Origin: Candidatus Omnitrophota bacterium
GTDB taxonomy: Bacteria > Omnitrophota > Gorgyraeia > Velamenicoccales > Velamenicoccaceae
DNA length: 33,696 nt
Assembly: GCA_028717105.1 (NCBI GenBank)
Contig: JAQUOM010000003.1
Location: 1 to 33,696 of the forward strand
Reading direction: 5' to 3'
The first letter of the stretch is position 1. Every line of letters starts with the position of its first letter. Positions 16,203 to 24,765 of this stretch are shown in pieces. Position numbers and translations under genes: made by a program. A model generated the notes under the pieces. The model was not told the DNA's origin and made no database searches. It was given only the letters and a program-made list of their open reading frames with translations.

Positions 16203-17474
16203 TTAAAAATTCTGCTTGTACTTCAAAAAAACGGCGTCGTTCGGCTCTGGAAGCTGTGTCGTATTCGTAATGGTCTGCTCGGAACGCATCTCCTTCTCCC
16301 CTTCTACAGACAAATGGTCCGCCACCCTGTAGACCAGCGCCGTCTTCTGGGTCACGGAGACATTGCCCGTGGGGCACTCTTGCTGTGAAACGGTATAATT
16401 CAGGCGGGCGCGCGCCGTTACCTGGGCCCCCAGACCGAACCCTTTCTTGTCCTGGTCGATCTCCAGGTGGACCTCGCTCACCCCCAGGAGACGGGCCAAC
16501 TCAGTCGCCTTGCCGCCGAAAAACAAAAAGTCCAACGCGTCTTTGATCAAATCGGCAGAGACTCCGCCCCGCGACAAAGACTCCTCGGCGCTGCGCCAGC
16601 TCCTGCCGGTCAAAAGCATCACCAGAAGCCGTTCCTGTGAAAAAGAAGTGTCCGAATCAAGCCTGATCTTCGGTTCTTTCAAGGTCCCCCTCAGATAAAT
16701 ACCGATCGCAATATCCTCCACCTGCGCAACCCCTTTAAGGTCAAAGCGGAGATCCTGCGGGTCTTTTGCGGCGAGGCTCAAACGGCCGGGCTTCAGCAAG
16801 ACAGACACGTGCGGTAATGTAAGCCGTCCGCCATAAATATTGACCGCCGCAGACAAACCGGACCCGGAAGATTCTGCCTGAAAACCAAACGGACAGTCCT
16901 CCAGGACAAAACGGCTGCCGGAAATATTTGTCACGCGGGCCTTCCCCCGGATGTCCCAGGTCCGCCGGGAAACCTTCAGGCGGCATTCCAAGCGGTTGAT
17001 GCGTCCGGAAAAACCTTCCAGTTCTTTGGCCCGGGACTGGAAAAATGCGGGCAGGTCCGTCACGTAAATATCGCGCCCGAAAATTTCCCCTTCGAAAACG
17101 CCGTCCTGATAGACACCGTCGATGACAACGCACCCCGCATCCGGCAGGATCAAACGGCCGTTATGCACCTCGACATTGAGTCCTTTCAGGGAAGGGGCTG
17201 TAAAAAAAATATCGGCCTTCGAAATCCGCGCGGCCGGGCCTGAAGACAAACGCCCCCTGAAACGACGGATTTCCAGGTCCTTGACCGTCAGATGCCCGAA
17301 TAAAAACCCTTCCATCTTGCCGATGGAATAATCCTCAGCGCCAAAGACGTGGCTGATCACGTGGCGGACCGCGAGGTGCGCGCCGGACGGCGTGAACAAT
17401 AACCATCCCAGCATCATCGCGAAGAGCGCGACGGCAAAAATAAAAAACCATAACCACGATATTCTTTTTTTCAT
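16203..17474 (-). CDS. Short TamB/AsmA-like envelope protein
   Basis: The protein has 423 aa from the ATG at 17474, the Met that opens MKKR plus one N-terminal membrane helix (about 5-26); an upstream frame start at 17573 would place 33 hydrophilic residues before it. The middle is beta-rich and repetitive. The C-terminal region contains IYLRGTLKEPKIRLDSD and QERLLVMLLTGRSW, the hallmark of the TamB (DUF490) C-terminal domain, and the chain ends in QNF. TamB-like proteins bridge inner and outer membranes and serve in barrel assembly or lipid transport. At 423 aa this is far shorter than usual TamB (over 1000 aa). It follows addB by 62 nt; no TamA is visible. Confidence 0.82.
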   Translation of the reverse strand: MKKRISWLWFFIFAVALFAMMLGWLLFTPSGAHLAVRHVISHVFGAEDYSIGKMEGFLFGHLTVKDLEIRRFRGRLSSGPAARISKADIFFTAPSLKGLNVEVHNGRLILPDAGCVVIDGVYQDGVFEGEIFGRDIYVTDLPAFFQSRAKELEGFSGRINRLECRLKVSRRTWDIRGKARVTNISGSRFVLEDCPFGFQAESSGSGLSAAVNIYGGRLTLPHVSVLLKPGRLSLAAKDPQDLRFDLKGVAQVEDIAIGIYLRGTLKEPKIRLDSDTSFSQERLLVMLLTGRSWRSAEESLSRGGVSADLIKDALDFLFFGGKATELARLLGVSEVHLEIDQDKKGFGLGAQVTARARLNYTVSQQECPTGNVSVTQKTALVYRVADHLSVEGEKEMRSEQTITNTTQLPEPNDAVFLKYKQNF

Positions 17475-17536
17475 TGTTGTCTGCAGTTCTTTTGCTTCGG
17501 CGTCTTTGCGCCCATACCCCTTCAAACCGCCCTTCG

Positions 17537-20368
17537 CTACCGACAGAGACAAAAAAACGGGCATGTCCTGCAATAAAAAATATCCGACGGATCGGCTTCA
17601 AAATCAGCGGCAGGATCAAAAATTTCATTCATAACGGCGCTCAGGGCGGACAGATAGCGGGACATCCCCGCCTGCCGGCTTTCCGCGTCTTCGCTTTCAC
17701 CAAAAAGGGTCTTGATCCCGCCTTTTTCCAGCGCGTCGCGCAGGTTATACAGGCCGGCGTTCATGACCTCCGAACCGTACACTTTCTGGACCAGGGTAAA
17801 ATACAGAGGCAACTGGAATGACTTAACCGCGCGCTTGATCGCCCTGCGGCCCGCCTCCAGGCCGTCGAGTTTTTCGTGGCGGACCGGCATCTGATCTGAA
17901 GAACCCGTCTTATAGTCAAGGACCAGCAGGCCTCCGTCTTCGAGCCTGTCGATCCGGTCGATCCTGGCACGAAAACAATAGGGGCGGCCGTCAAGGCATA
18001 CTTCGTCTTTGAGCGCCTTCTCCAAAGACACGATCTCTGCGATATTCCTGCTTCTCTCGTTTTCAAGGAACCTCTCCATGCGAAATGCAAGGACTTCCCT
18101 GATGAGAAAAGCGTCGGAACGCATCTTTCGGCGCAGTTCCGCCTCAAAACGCGTATCGAGCTCCTCAAGAAACTCTTTGCGGAAGGCCCGGGTGATGGCG
18201 GGCTTGCGTCCGGAAAAACGTGCGAACGCGCTCTCCAGGAACGCATGCAGGAACGTGCCGATATCGGAAGCTTCCAGGTCGCCTAAGACCTCCTCTTTCT
18301 CCTGCAGGCCCAGGACATACTGATAATAAAACCGCAACGGGCAATTCATGTACGTATTGACACTGGAAGCGGAAAAGCAACGGCTCCGGAGAAAATCCGT
18401 ATGGGCAGGCTGTTTTTTGACCCGCGCCTGGAAAAACGCCCCCTTGATGCGGAAAGCGCCGATGGGCACGCGCACGACACCGACAGCCTTTTCCTGTTTT
18501 TCCTTTTCCCATATCAATGCCTCGACAAAACGGCTCTTTTCGCGGTCGTCGCGCTCCTGGTAAAAAATATGGGCCCGACGGGCAGAAGCCACCAGGCGCA
18601 TAAACTGATACCGCTGGATCTCTTCTTCCTTCTCCAGGCGGTTTAATCCTAATTGTGTCATGACATCCCGCGGGATCAGGGGCTCGCGCACCTTGAGTTT
18701 CGGAAGGACCGACTCGTTGGCATCCAGGACAAAAACATCGTCAAACCCCAGGGAACGGGTCTCGAAGAGCCCGAGGATCTGCAGCCCTTTTAAGGGAGAG
18801 CCGGAAAAAGAAATGATCTCTCCCTGGAGGCGTGCCTTAAAAATCCGCAGGATCTCTTCCTGGGGAAAGCGTTCCCGGCAAAACGACGACGCCGCCATCT
18901 GGCGGCACATCGCATGGAGAAGCTCGACGATCTTAAGATTGAGCGGGTACTTTTCCAAGGGGCTCTTCACGAGCAAGGCATCCAGAAAATCCTCCAAGAC
19001 AGCCGCGAAATCAGCGAAGGTGTCCACTTTCTGCCAACGGACAAAAAGGAGCCTGTGCAGCTCAAGGACGGCCTTTTTCATATCTGCCCGCTCCCCGCCG
19101 TATTCCATCCTCTCGAGCGTCGCGGCGGCGCCGGCATAAAGCGCATCCTCCCGGATAATATTCCTGGGATCGATAAAAAGGCTCCCCGCCAAAGGCGTCG
19201 GGATCGTGCCGACCAGGATCTCTTCGATCTTGTGGACGAGGACGCGTGTGAGCGCCGCATCAGGGCCTAACTGGAGATTCTTGACCAAAGGATGGCTCAA
19301 CAGGCCGAGATAATCTTTCACATAATACATCCCCTCTCTGCGGGATTCCTGCGCGCGGATCAAGAGGTCGAAAAGAAAATACAGGGAACTGCGGACGACC
19401 GGATACCCCATCGAGACATTGATATCGCCGACAAATGAGGTGATCTCGGAAAGCAAGGGGACAACGGTGGCCGGTTCCGGAAGGACGATGACCGTGTTCT
19501 GGATGTTGTCCACGCGGCGGAGGGCCTCCCGTGCCATGCCGATTTGGGAATGCAGGTCAAATCCGCAGGCGATCGAGATCTCAGGCCGATGCCGAGGGCG
19601 GTCATCCGGCTCAATGGGCGACGCAAAAACCTTCTGGAGCTTATCCAAAACGCTCCACTCCCCGGCCCGCCCCTGGAACACCATGGTCGCCCGGCCCCCT
19701 GCATGAAAAGCGCGCATCACGGTCTCTTCAGTCTTGTGCAGATAAAAGAAATTGCAGAAAAAAATCTGGTCGAATTCATCCAGGCGTATTTCGGGTGCGC
19801 GCCGATTGGCCAAAAGATAGATGAATCCGCGGCTATAAGACAGGCCCTCCCGCATCTTATGATGCAGGGCATCCCGCAAAACATAGATCTGGCCCAGGAG
19901 GACATTGATATTTTCCGGGACGTCATAACCGATCTCGGCGCTGAGTTTGACGCTTTTAAGCGAAGAACTCTGGATGTCTTCCAGGTCAAGCTGTTCGATA
20001 AAACCCAGTATCTCCTGGGCCCAGGGCAGAAAACGCCAGAATTCTTCACGCCCCTCCAAGAGGAGAGGAGACTTCTCCTGGGCGATCCGATAAAGATCAA
20101 AGCATGCCTCCAGGTCGGAAAGGCGGCTGAAGGGTTCCGGCCGGGACGCGACATATTCCATGAATTCGTCGATCGAAAAAAAACGCGGGGAAAAGCTCGC
20201 TTTTCCCGCCCTTTCTGCCAACGCTTTTTGCAGGAACAGCTGCGGCCGCCGGCCGCCGAAAACGAATGCCAGCCGCGGCCAGGATGCCGGCGCATAACGG
20301 CGGACAATCTCGTCGGCCAACCTGTCGATGAACCGGTCGCTCAAATCATACGTGATGACGTTCTTCAT
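17537..20368 (-). CDS. addB: AddB-like helicase/nuclease subunit with Fe-S staple
   Basis: The protein has 943 aa. The N-terminal part (AFVFGGRRPQLFLQKAL, FSIDEF) resembles the inactivated helicase half of AddB-type proteins and lacks a proper Walker A. The C-terminal PD-(D/E)XK nuclease has ARIDRID (D804/D807) and LVLDYKTGS (D818, K820). Four Cys fit the AddB iron-sulfur staple: C676 (NCPLRFYY) and C933-x2-C936-x5-C942 in the last eleven residues, right before the TAG stop. It overlaps addA as ATGA (4 nt), so the subunits are translationally coupled. AddAB resects double-strand ends for RecA-dependent repair. Confidence 0.9.
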   Translation of the reverse strand: MKNVITYDLSDRFIDRLADEIVRRYAPASWPRLAFVFGGRRPQLFLQKALAERAGKASFSPRFFSIDEFMEYVASRPEPFSRLSDLEACFDLYRIAQEKSPLLLEGREEFWRFLPWAQEILGFIEQLDLEDIQSSSLKSVKLSAEIGYDVPENINVLLGQIYVLRDALHHKMREGLSYSRGFIYLLANRRAPEIRLDEFDQIFFCNFFYLHKTEETVMRAFHAGGRATMVFQGRAGEWSVLDKLQKVFASPIEPDDRPRHRPEISIACGFDLHSQIGMAREALRRVDNIQNTVIVLPEPATVVPLLSEITSFVGDINVSMGYPVVRSSLYFLFDLLIRAQESRREGMYYVKDYLGLLSHPLVKNLQLGPDAALTRVLVHKIEEILVGTIPTPLAGSLFIDPRNIIREDALYAGAAATLERMEYGGERADMKKAVLELHRLLFVRWQKVDTFADFAAVLEDFLDALLVKSPLEKYPLNLKIVELLHAMCRQMAASSFCRERFPQEEILRIFKARLQGEIISFSGSPLKGLQILGLFETRSLGFDDVFVLDANESVLPKLKVREPLIPRDVMTQLGLNRLEKEEEIQRYQFMRLVASARRAHIFYQERDDREKSRFVEALIWEKEKQEKAVGVVRVPIGAFRIKGAFFQARVKKQPAHTDFLRSRCFSASSVNTYMNCPLRFYYQYVLGLQEKEEVLGDLEASDIGTFLHAFLESAFARFSGRKPAITRAFRKEFLEELDTRFEAELRRKMRSDAFLIREVLAFRMERFLENERSRNIAEIVSLEKALKDEVCLDGRPYCFRARIDRIDRLEDGGLLVLDYKTGSSDQMPVRHEKLDGLEAGRRAIKRAVKSFQLPLYFTLVQKVYGSEVMNAGLYNLRDALEKGGIKTLFGESEDAESRQAGMSRYLSALSAVMNEIFDPAADFEADPSDIFYCRTCPFFCLCR

Positions 20369-23300
20369 AAGATCTCTTCTAATCTTGCGGTATCACAAAA
20401 GACAAGAAACCCCCGGACGCGCCTTCCGTTAAAAATGTCCGCCACAAGCTCCATATATTCCCTCACCTGTTCTTCTCCCCTGTCCCGTTCTTCCCGGGAC
20501 ATCTTGTAATCAACGACCCAGCACTCCTCGGGCCCCGTCAGGAGACGGTCCAGTCGCCGGGAACGGCCCCGCCGGTCGATCAATTCCTTTTCGACATAGA
20601 CATCTTTCCCCTGAGGATAAAAAATGGGGCGGCAGGCGGCCGCCGCAACAAGGCGCCCGGCAAGACGAAGGCATTCGTCCAGGAAGGCAAAAGAAGGATA
20701 CGCCGTCCGCGCCCGCGCCGCTGCGGCTTCCAGGGCTTCACGCGGTTCCCGGCCGTTCATATCGCCCAGGTGCGCAAGGATATGATGCATCACCTCGCCT
20801 TTCAAAAGGGCCTCGCGCCGCCGGATGAGGCCGCTGTCCCCAAACTCCCCCTTAAGGAACCCGATCCAGTCCTGATACGACGCCGCGGGGATCTCTTCAG
20901 AAAGATCGATCTTCGGAGCCGGCGTCCCCGATGAAGACGCTGCAGGCGCGCCGGCCTCGATATCTTGATCGCCCACCAGGGACACGGCCAGATTGGAACG
21001 CCGTCCGACCCGGGGGACAAAAATATAAAGCTCTTGCCTGGCCCGGGTCATGGCCACATACATGTTATCGAGCTCATCGATAAAACAACGGTGATATTCC
21101 TGCGCGAATATCCGTTCCAGTATAGGCGAGAACCGGCGTGATTTTTCCGTCACGCGGACCAGGTCCATGCGGTCGTCCGCAACCGATGTCAGGACCGCCG
21201 GGACCTCAACCGTCATCTCCAGGAACGGCAGGACGACGACCTGGAAACCCAGGCCCTTGGCCTTGTGGACGGTCAGGACTTTGACGGCGTCCGTTTTCGG
21301 CGGCCGGACATAAAATGCTTCTGTCTGGGCGTCGGCGAAGAAATCCAGGAAAGACGCCAACGGGCCATGGTCTTCCTCGGCCTCTTTGATCAATTCTAAA
21401 AATCTCATAAAAAACGCCTGTTGGTCCCCAAAGACCTCCAGGCAGCGGAATTTACGCAAGATGCTCACGGCAAGCTCATAGAGAGGGACATACCCGACGT
21501 TGCGGAAAAACTCCTCCATAAACTCCGCCCAGATAGAGGGAAACCGGCGCCTGAACTCCCGGTAGAAATAAACTTCTTCCCGGCGGTCCCGGTCCGCGCG
21601 CAGGCAAAATACGAAATCATGAAGCGCTTCGCCGCTCAAGCCGCTGGCCGCCTGGAATATCCCGCCCAGCACAAAAGAGACGAAAGACAGGTTGTCGATA
21701 GGCGACTGAAGGAATCTTAAGAAAGAAACCAACTCCTTGATCAACGCGTTGTTGCGGATATCCAGCGTCTTTTCCGACTCCACGGGGATCTCCGCGGTGA
21801 TCAGCCATTCGGAAACCATCTCGACGTCGTCGTTTTTGCGCACGAGGATCGCAATATCCGCGCGGGCGTAGCGTTTCGTGAGGTCCCCAAGAAGCGTCAT
21901 CAGCTTCTGGCGCACGCTTTCGTTCTTCTCCTCCTGCGACGAGGCTTCCATTTGATAAAGACGGACATACCCTCCGCCCCTTCCGCCGACAGGTTCCTGG
22001 CCGGCCCCCTCAAAAACGCGGATAACAGCCTCCTCGGCCGCGGGCCCCATGTTGAAAGAATCTTTGCCATCACCCCTCAAGCCCTCAAGGAAACGCCTGA
22101 GGTTCTGAGCGCCAAAAACACCGTTTGTGAAAAGGACGATCTGGCGGCAACTGCGAAAATTATGCCGCAGGAACTCCCTGTGCAGAGGGAACATGGACAG
22201 CTGATCGGCCGCGGCATCGAAGACAGACACATCGCCTCCCCGGAAGCGGTAGATCGCCTGCTTTTTGTCCCCCACATAAAACAACGACCCTCCCACGGAA
22301 AGGGCCTCCCGGACCATCCCGCTCATGTTCTTCCATTGTAAAGGGCTTGTATCCTGGAATTCGTCGATGAGATAATGCTTCAGGCGGAGACTCAGGCGAT
22401 AATAAAGCTCCGGGATGTCGAGCTTCTTTTCTCCGAACAAAAGATGCGCCTGCCGGTTCAACTCCTCTAAAAACAGGATGTCCTCTTTGACGCAGACGTC
22501 ACGGCAATCGCGCAGAACCATGCGGAAGATAGCCACATAAGAGCCGAAAACCAGCATGGCCTCTGCTTCCGCCGCCAGACGAATGCCCTCCCGGATCTTA
22601 TGCCACAGCTTCCGGATCCCGGCAGGGATCCGCTCATCTTTACGCGCCGGGAAATCTTCGCGGGCGAAAAAACCCGACAATTCCGCGACGAGAAAACTCG
22701 AGCGGGGCCGGGAAAGGAATTCTCCAAGTTTCCTGGCAAACATCGCATGCGTCCCCTCCGGCAGGTCCCGATACAAAGCTCTTATGTCTGAAAGAACGTC
22801 CTTCTTGACGCGCGCCGCATCGTCCAGCGATCCCGCCGGGACGACAAATTCCCCGCCGTAACGGTTGGTCTTGCCAAAAAGATCGATGGCCACCTCAAGG
22901 ATGTCCTTTTTAGGAAACCATCCGCTCCGTTTTTCAAGATGCAAATACTGATGGAGAAAATCAAGAAACGCCTCCCGGACACGCCTGTCCTGCGGCGCCC
23001 GGTCGATAAGCGCGTCGAGGCCATAAGCCAAATAGTCGGTGCATTCCGTTTTGATCCTGAAGTGTGCGGACAATCCCAGCCGAAAAGCGCAGCCGGAAAG
23101 AATGGCATTGATGAAACTGTCGATCGTCTGGACCTGAAAAAAATTGTAATTCCTGACGATCTGGTCCATGGCCGCAAAAGAACGCCTCCCGGCCTCCTCT
23201 TCGCTCAAGCCCAGGCCCGCCAGGAGCGCCTCTTTTTCCTGCAGGCCTTCAAACCGGCCCAAGGCCATTCTCTTCAAAAACAAGAGGATGCGCTCTTTCA

Positions 23301-23493
23301 TCTCGACGGCGGCCTTATTGCTGAACGTAATGGCCAGGATATGTTTTAAAGGCAGGGACCCGTCGGGCGCCGGAGCGAGAAAAAGAAGTTCGATATACCT
23401 CTTGGCCAACGCGTAAGTTTTTCCGGAACCCGCCGACGCTTCGACGATCCGGACTTCCGGAAACCGTTGCTGGGGAGAATGTTGGATGGGCAT
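20365..23493 (-). CDS. addA: AddA-like UvrD-family helicase/nuclease
   Basis: The protein has 1042 aa from the ATG at 23493; a GTG-opened frame at 23511 is rejected because its first codons are the -10 box of the promoter. The helicase motifs are all visible: Walker A EASAGSGKT (K25), motif Ia ITFSNKAAVEMKERI, Walker B IDEFQDTS (about 376-383), motif III VGDKKQAIYRFRGGD, motif V VLTVHKAKGLGFQ and motif VI YVAMTRARQEL. A C-terminal RecB-like nuclease has DRLLTGPEECWVVDYKM. It is an active superfamily 1 motor with its own nuclease, paired with AddB 4 nt downstream. There is no Shine-Dalgarno; the mRNA is predicted to be leaderless. Confidence 0.94.
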   Translation of the reverse strand: MPIQHSPQQRFPEVRIVEASAGSGKTYALAKRYIELLFLAPAPDGSLPLKHILAITFSNKAAVEMKERILLFLKRMALGRFEGLQEKEALLAGLGLSEEEAGRRSFAAMDQIVRNYNFFQVQTIDSFINAILSGCAFRLGLSAHFRIKTECTDYLAYGLDALIDRAPQDRRVREAFLDFLHQYLHLEKRSGWFPKKDILEVAIDLFGKTNRYGGEFVVPAGSLDDAARVKKDVLSDIRALYRDLPEGTHAMFARKLGEFLSRPRSSFLVAELSGFFAREDFPARKDERIPAGIRKLWHKIREGIRLAAEAEAMLVFGSYVAIFRMVLRDCRDVCVKEDILFLEELNRQAHLLFGEKKLDIPELYYRLSLRLKHYLIDEFQDTSPLQWKNMSGMVREALSVGGSLFYVGDKKQAIYRFRGGDVSVFDAAADQLSMFPLHREFLRHNFRSCRQIVLFTNGVFGAQNLRRFLEGLRGDGKDSFNMGPAAEEAVIRVFEGAGQEPVGGRGGGYVRLYQMEASSQEEKNESVRQKLMTLLGDLTKRYARADIAILVRKNDDVEMVSEWLITAEIPVESEKTLDIRNNALIKELVSFLRFLQSPIDNLSFVSFVLGGIFQAASGLSGEALHDFVFCLRADRDRREEVYFYREFRRRFPSIWAEFMEEFFRNVGYVPLYELAVSILRKFRCLEVFGDQQAFFMRFLELIKEAEEDHGPLASFLDFFADAQTEAFYVRPPKTDAVKVLTVHKAKGLGFQVVVLPFLEMTVEVPAVLTSVADDRMDLVRVTEKSRRFSPILERIFAQEYHRCFIDELDNMYVAMTRARQELYIFVPRVGRRSNLAVSLVGDQDIEAGAPAASSSGTPAPKIDLSEEIPAASYQDWIGFLKGEFGDSGLIRRREALLKGEVMHHILAHLGDMNGREPREALEAAAARARTAYPSFAFLDECLRLAGRLVAAAACRPIFYPQGKDVYVEKELIDRRGRSRRLDRLLTGPEECWVVDYKMSREERDRGEEQVREYMELVADIFNGRRVRGFLVFCDTARLEEIL

Positions 23494-23500
23494 TTGATTT

Positions 23501-23529
23501 ATTATAGACACTTACAAGTTAACCTGCAA
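23501..23529 (-). promoter_or_regulatory. Promoter of addAB, predicted leaderless
   Basis: On the minus strand: TTGCAG (23529-23524), 17 nt, perfect TATAAT (23506-23501), then AAATCAA and ATG at 23493. The expected start of transcription falls on or next to the start codon, so the message would have no leader. Confidence 0.75.
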
Positions 23530-23580
23530 GCGCGCAGATATCTACAGTAAGGCGAGAAATTTTTTAGTTATTCACGATAC

Positions 23581-23611
23581 AAAAAAAGGGCCCGGTATTT
23601 CTACCGGGCCC
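23581..23611 (-). terminator. Intrinsic terminator of the cold-shock gene
   Basis: On the minus strand, GGGCCCGGTA, loop GAAA, TACCGGGCCC and seven T residues. The 10-bp perfect stem lies 20 nt after the stop codon and insulates the addA promoter. Confidence 0.95.
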
Positions 23612-23631
23612 CTGGATTTAGCAAACCAGCA

Positions 23632-23832
23632 CTATACCTTGTGAACGCTTGTCGCCTGCTCGCCCTTGGGGCCTTGTTCGATTTCGAACTCAACCTCCTG
23701 GCCTTCCTCCAGGGTCTTGTATCCTTCGCCCTGAATGGCGCTGTAATGCACGAACACATCTTTACCGGATTCGTGAGTAATGAATCCGAAACCCTACTGA
23801 GTGCTGAACCACTTTACTTTTCCTTTTGCCAT
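23632..23832 (-). pseudogene. csp: Cold-shock protein gene interrupted by in-frame TAG at codon 13
   Basis: From the ATG at 23832 (AGGAGGG 9 nt upstream) the frame reads MAKGKVKWFSTQ, TAG, GFGFITHESGKDVFVH and continues to a TAG at 23634-23632, 66 codons plus stop. Both RNA-binding motifs of the CspA fold are there (KWF.....GFGFI = RNP1; DVFVH = RNP2). The interrupted position is normally Lys (KGFGFI), so one AAG to TAG change explains it. Promoter, Shine-Dalgarno, leader and terminator are intact, as is the rest of the frame, which suggests a very recent mutation, a sequence error, or read-through. Other genes here use TAG as an ordinary stop, arguing against code reassignment. If intact it would be an RNA chaperone. 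Confidence 0.9.
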
Positions 23833-23980
23833 TACTCACTACCCTCCTTTCTTGCCGGGATTTCGTCGATAGTAAATAACGGCAGGGAAACGGTACTGCA
23901 AAACTGCGGGTTCGCGACGCTCGAGAGAATCTTATATTCTCGCGGCGCACACACCTTCCACTCCTTTATTTACTACTAAA

Positions 23981-24040
23981 CCCCGTTACAGAACTTTGTT
24001 CTCTGGCGGTCTGCGCCGACGGTGGCTTTCTCTAACGGGG
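23981..24040 (-). other. Structured 5' leader element of the cold-shock transcript
   Basis: On the minus strand, outer arms CCCCGTTA (24040-24033) and TAACGGGG (23988-23981) enclose two small hairpins, GGCG/CGCC and AGAAC/GTTCT. It starts about 5 nt after the predicted transcription start and forms the first part of a leader of over 200 nt. A second hairpin (GAGAAT/ATTCTC, near 23925-23941) follows. Long structured leaders are known for cspA-type genes. I do not recognise this fold as a named family. Confidence 0.55.
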
Positions 24041-24051
24041 CAAACAAATAA

Positions 24052-24080
24052 ATATTACGATGGCACTTTTCCTTTGTCAA
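24052..24080 (-). promoter_or_regulatory. Promoter of the cold-shock gene
   Basis: On the minus strand: perfect TTGACA (24080-24075), 17 nt spacer, TAATAT (24057-24052). The -35 box overlaps the GNAT stop codon. Start of transcription is predicted near 24045. Confidence 0.75.
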
Positions 24081-24724
24081 GAAATTCTTCTTCCCATGAT
24101 ATAAACGGAAAAATCGTGCCCGAGAAGATGTGTCCAATAGCTGCGTTTGGCTGAAAAAAGAACGGAAAATTCCATGTGTTCGAAAAAATCCCTGCCGTTT
24201 TCGGAAGCCGTGCACAACCGCACCTCGCTCCTGCCGCAAGACCTCAGGTATTCCAGATAGGCTTCGATCAAACGCTTCCCCAGCCCCCGTGAACGGAATT
24301 CTTCCCGGCAATTAATATGCAGCGTCGCCCGGTCGTCGCCGGGGATAGGCGGCAGGCGCAATTCCCCCCGCGCGCAACTCAAGAAAAGCCGGCCGAGAAA
24401 CCTCCTGTTCTTTGCGGAAAATAAAACAGGCCCGAAAAAAAGACGCCCCAGAAGTCCGGGAAGGATCTTGACCAAAAAAATGCGCCCCATGCGATGGGTA
24501 TCCTTGCTGCCGACCAGATAACCGGCCACGCGGCCGCCGCATTCAGCCACAAAACAGGACTCGGGCTCCTCATCCGTGAAATAGCGGATCAGCGCGTCGC
24601 ACAAAAAACGCTTGTCGTCGAAAAAAATATCGGCGGGACCGCCCCGGAAAGCGGTCTCCCAGGCGATCTGACGGACCTGTTCTTTGTCGGCGGGGACGAA
24701 TTTACGGACGAAGCAATCCTGCAT
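24077..24724 (-). CDS. GNAT family N-acetyltransferase
   Basis: The protein has 215 aa. The acetyl-CoA-binding motif A is clear: LHINCREEFRSRGLGKRLIEAYL, with R144-x-x-G147-x-G149. N-terminal FVAECGGRVAGYLVGS matches the preceding strand pair of the fold. A basic, partly hydrophobic insertion (about 78-125) is longer than in most small GNATs. It lies 41 nt after the PIG-L-type gene and is the last gene of the glycan-modification operon; context suggests an amino sugar or a related amine as acceptor, but this cannot be seen from the sequence. No signal peptide is present, so it works in the cytoplasm. Confidence 0.85.
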   Translation of the reverse strand: MQDCFVRKFVPADKEQVRQIAWETAFRGGPADIFFDDKRFLCDALIRYFTDEEPESCFVAECGGRVAGYLVGSKDTHRMGRIFLVKILPGLLGRLFFGPVLFSAKNRRFLGRLFLSCARGELRLPPIPGDDRATLHINCREEFRSRGLGKRLIEAYLEYLRSCGRSEVRLCTASENGRDFFEHMEFSVLFSAKRSYWTHLLGHDFSVYIMGRRIS

Positions 24725-24765
24725 AGGACGAGACCCTTCTTGCGGCGGTCAAAAGCCCCTTCATC

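Noticed and set aside
19544..20509. Plus-strand open frame of 321 codons
   Set aside because: Antisense to addB and the end of addA, both strongly supported; no motif.
23794..23796. Amber codon read as an amino acid (code reassignment)
   Set aside because: TAG is used as a true stop directly after family-conserved C-termini (for example addB), so genome-wide reassignment is unlikely; local read-through is left open.
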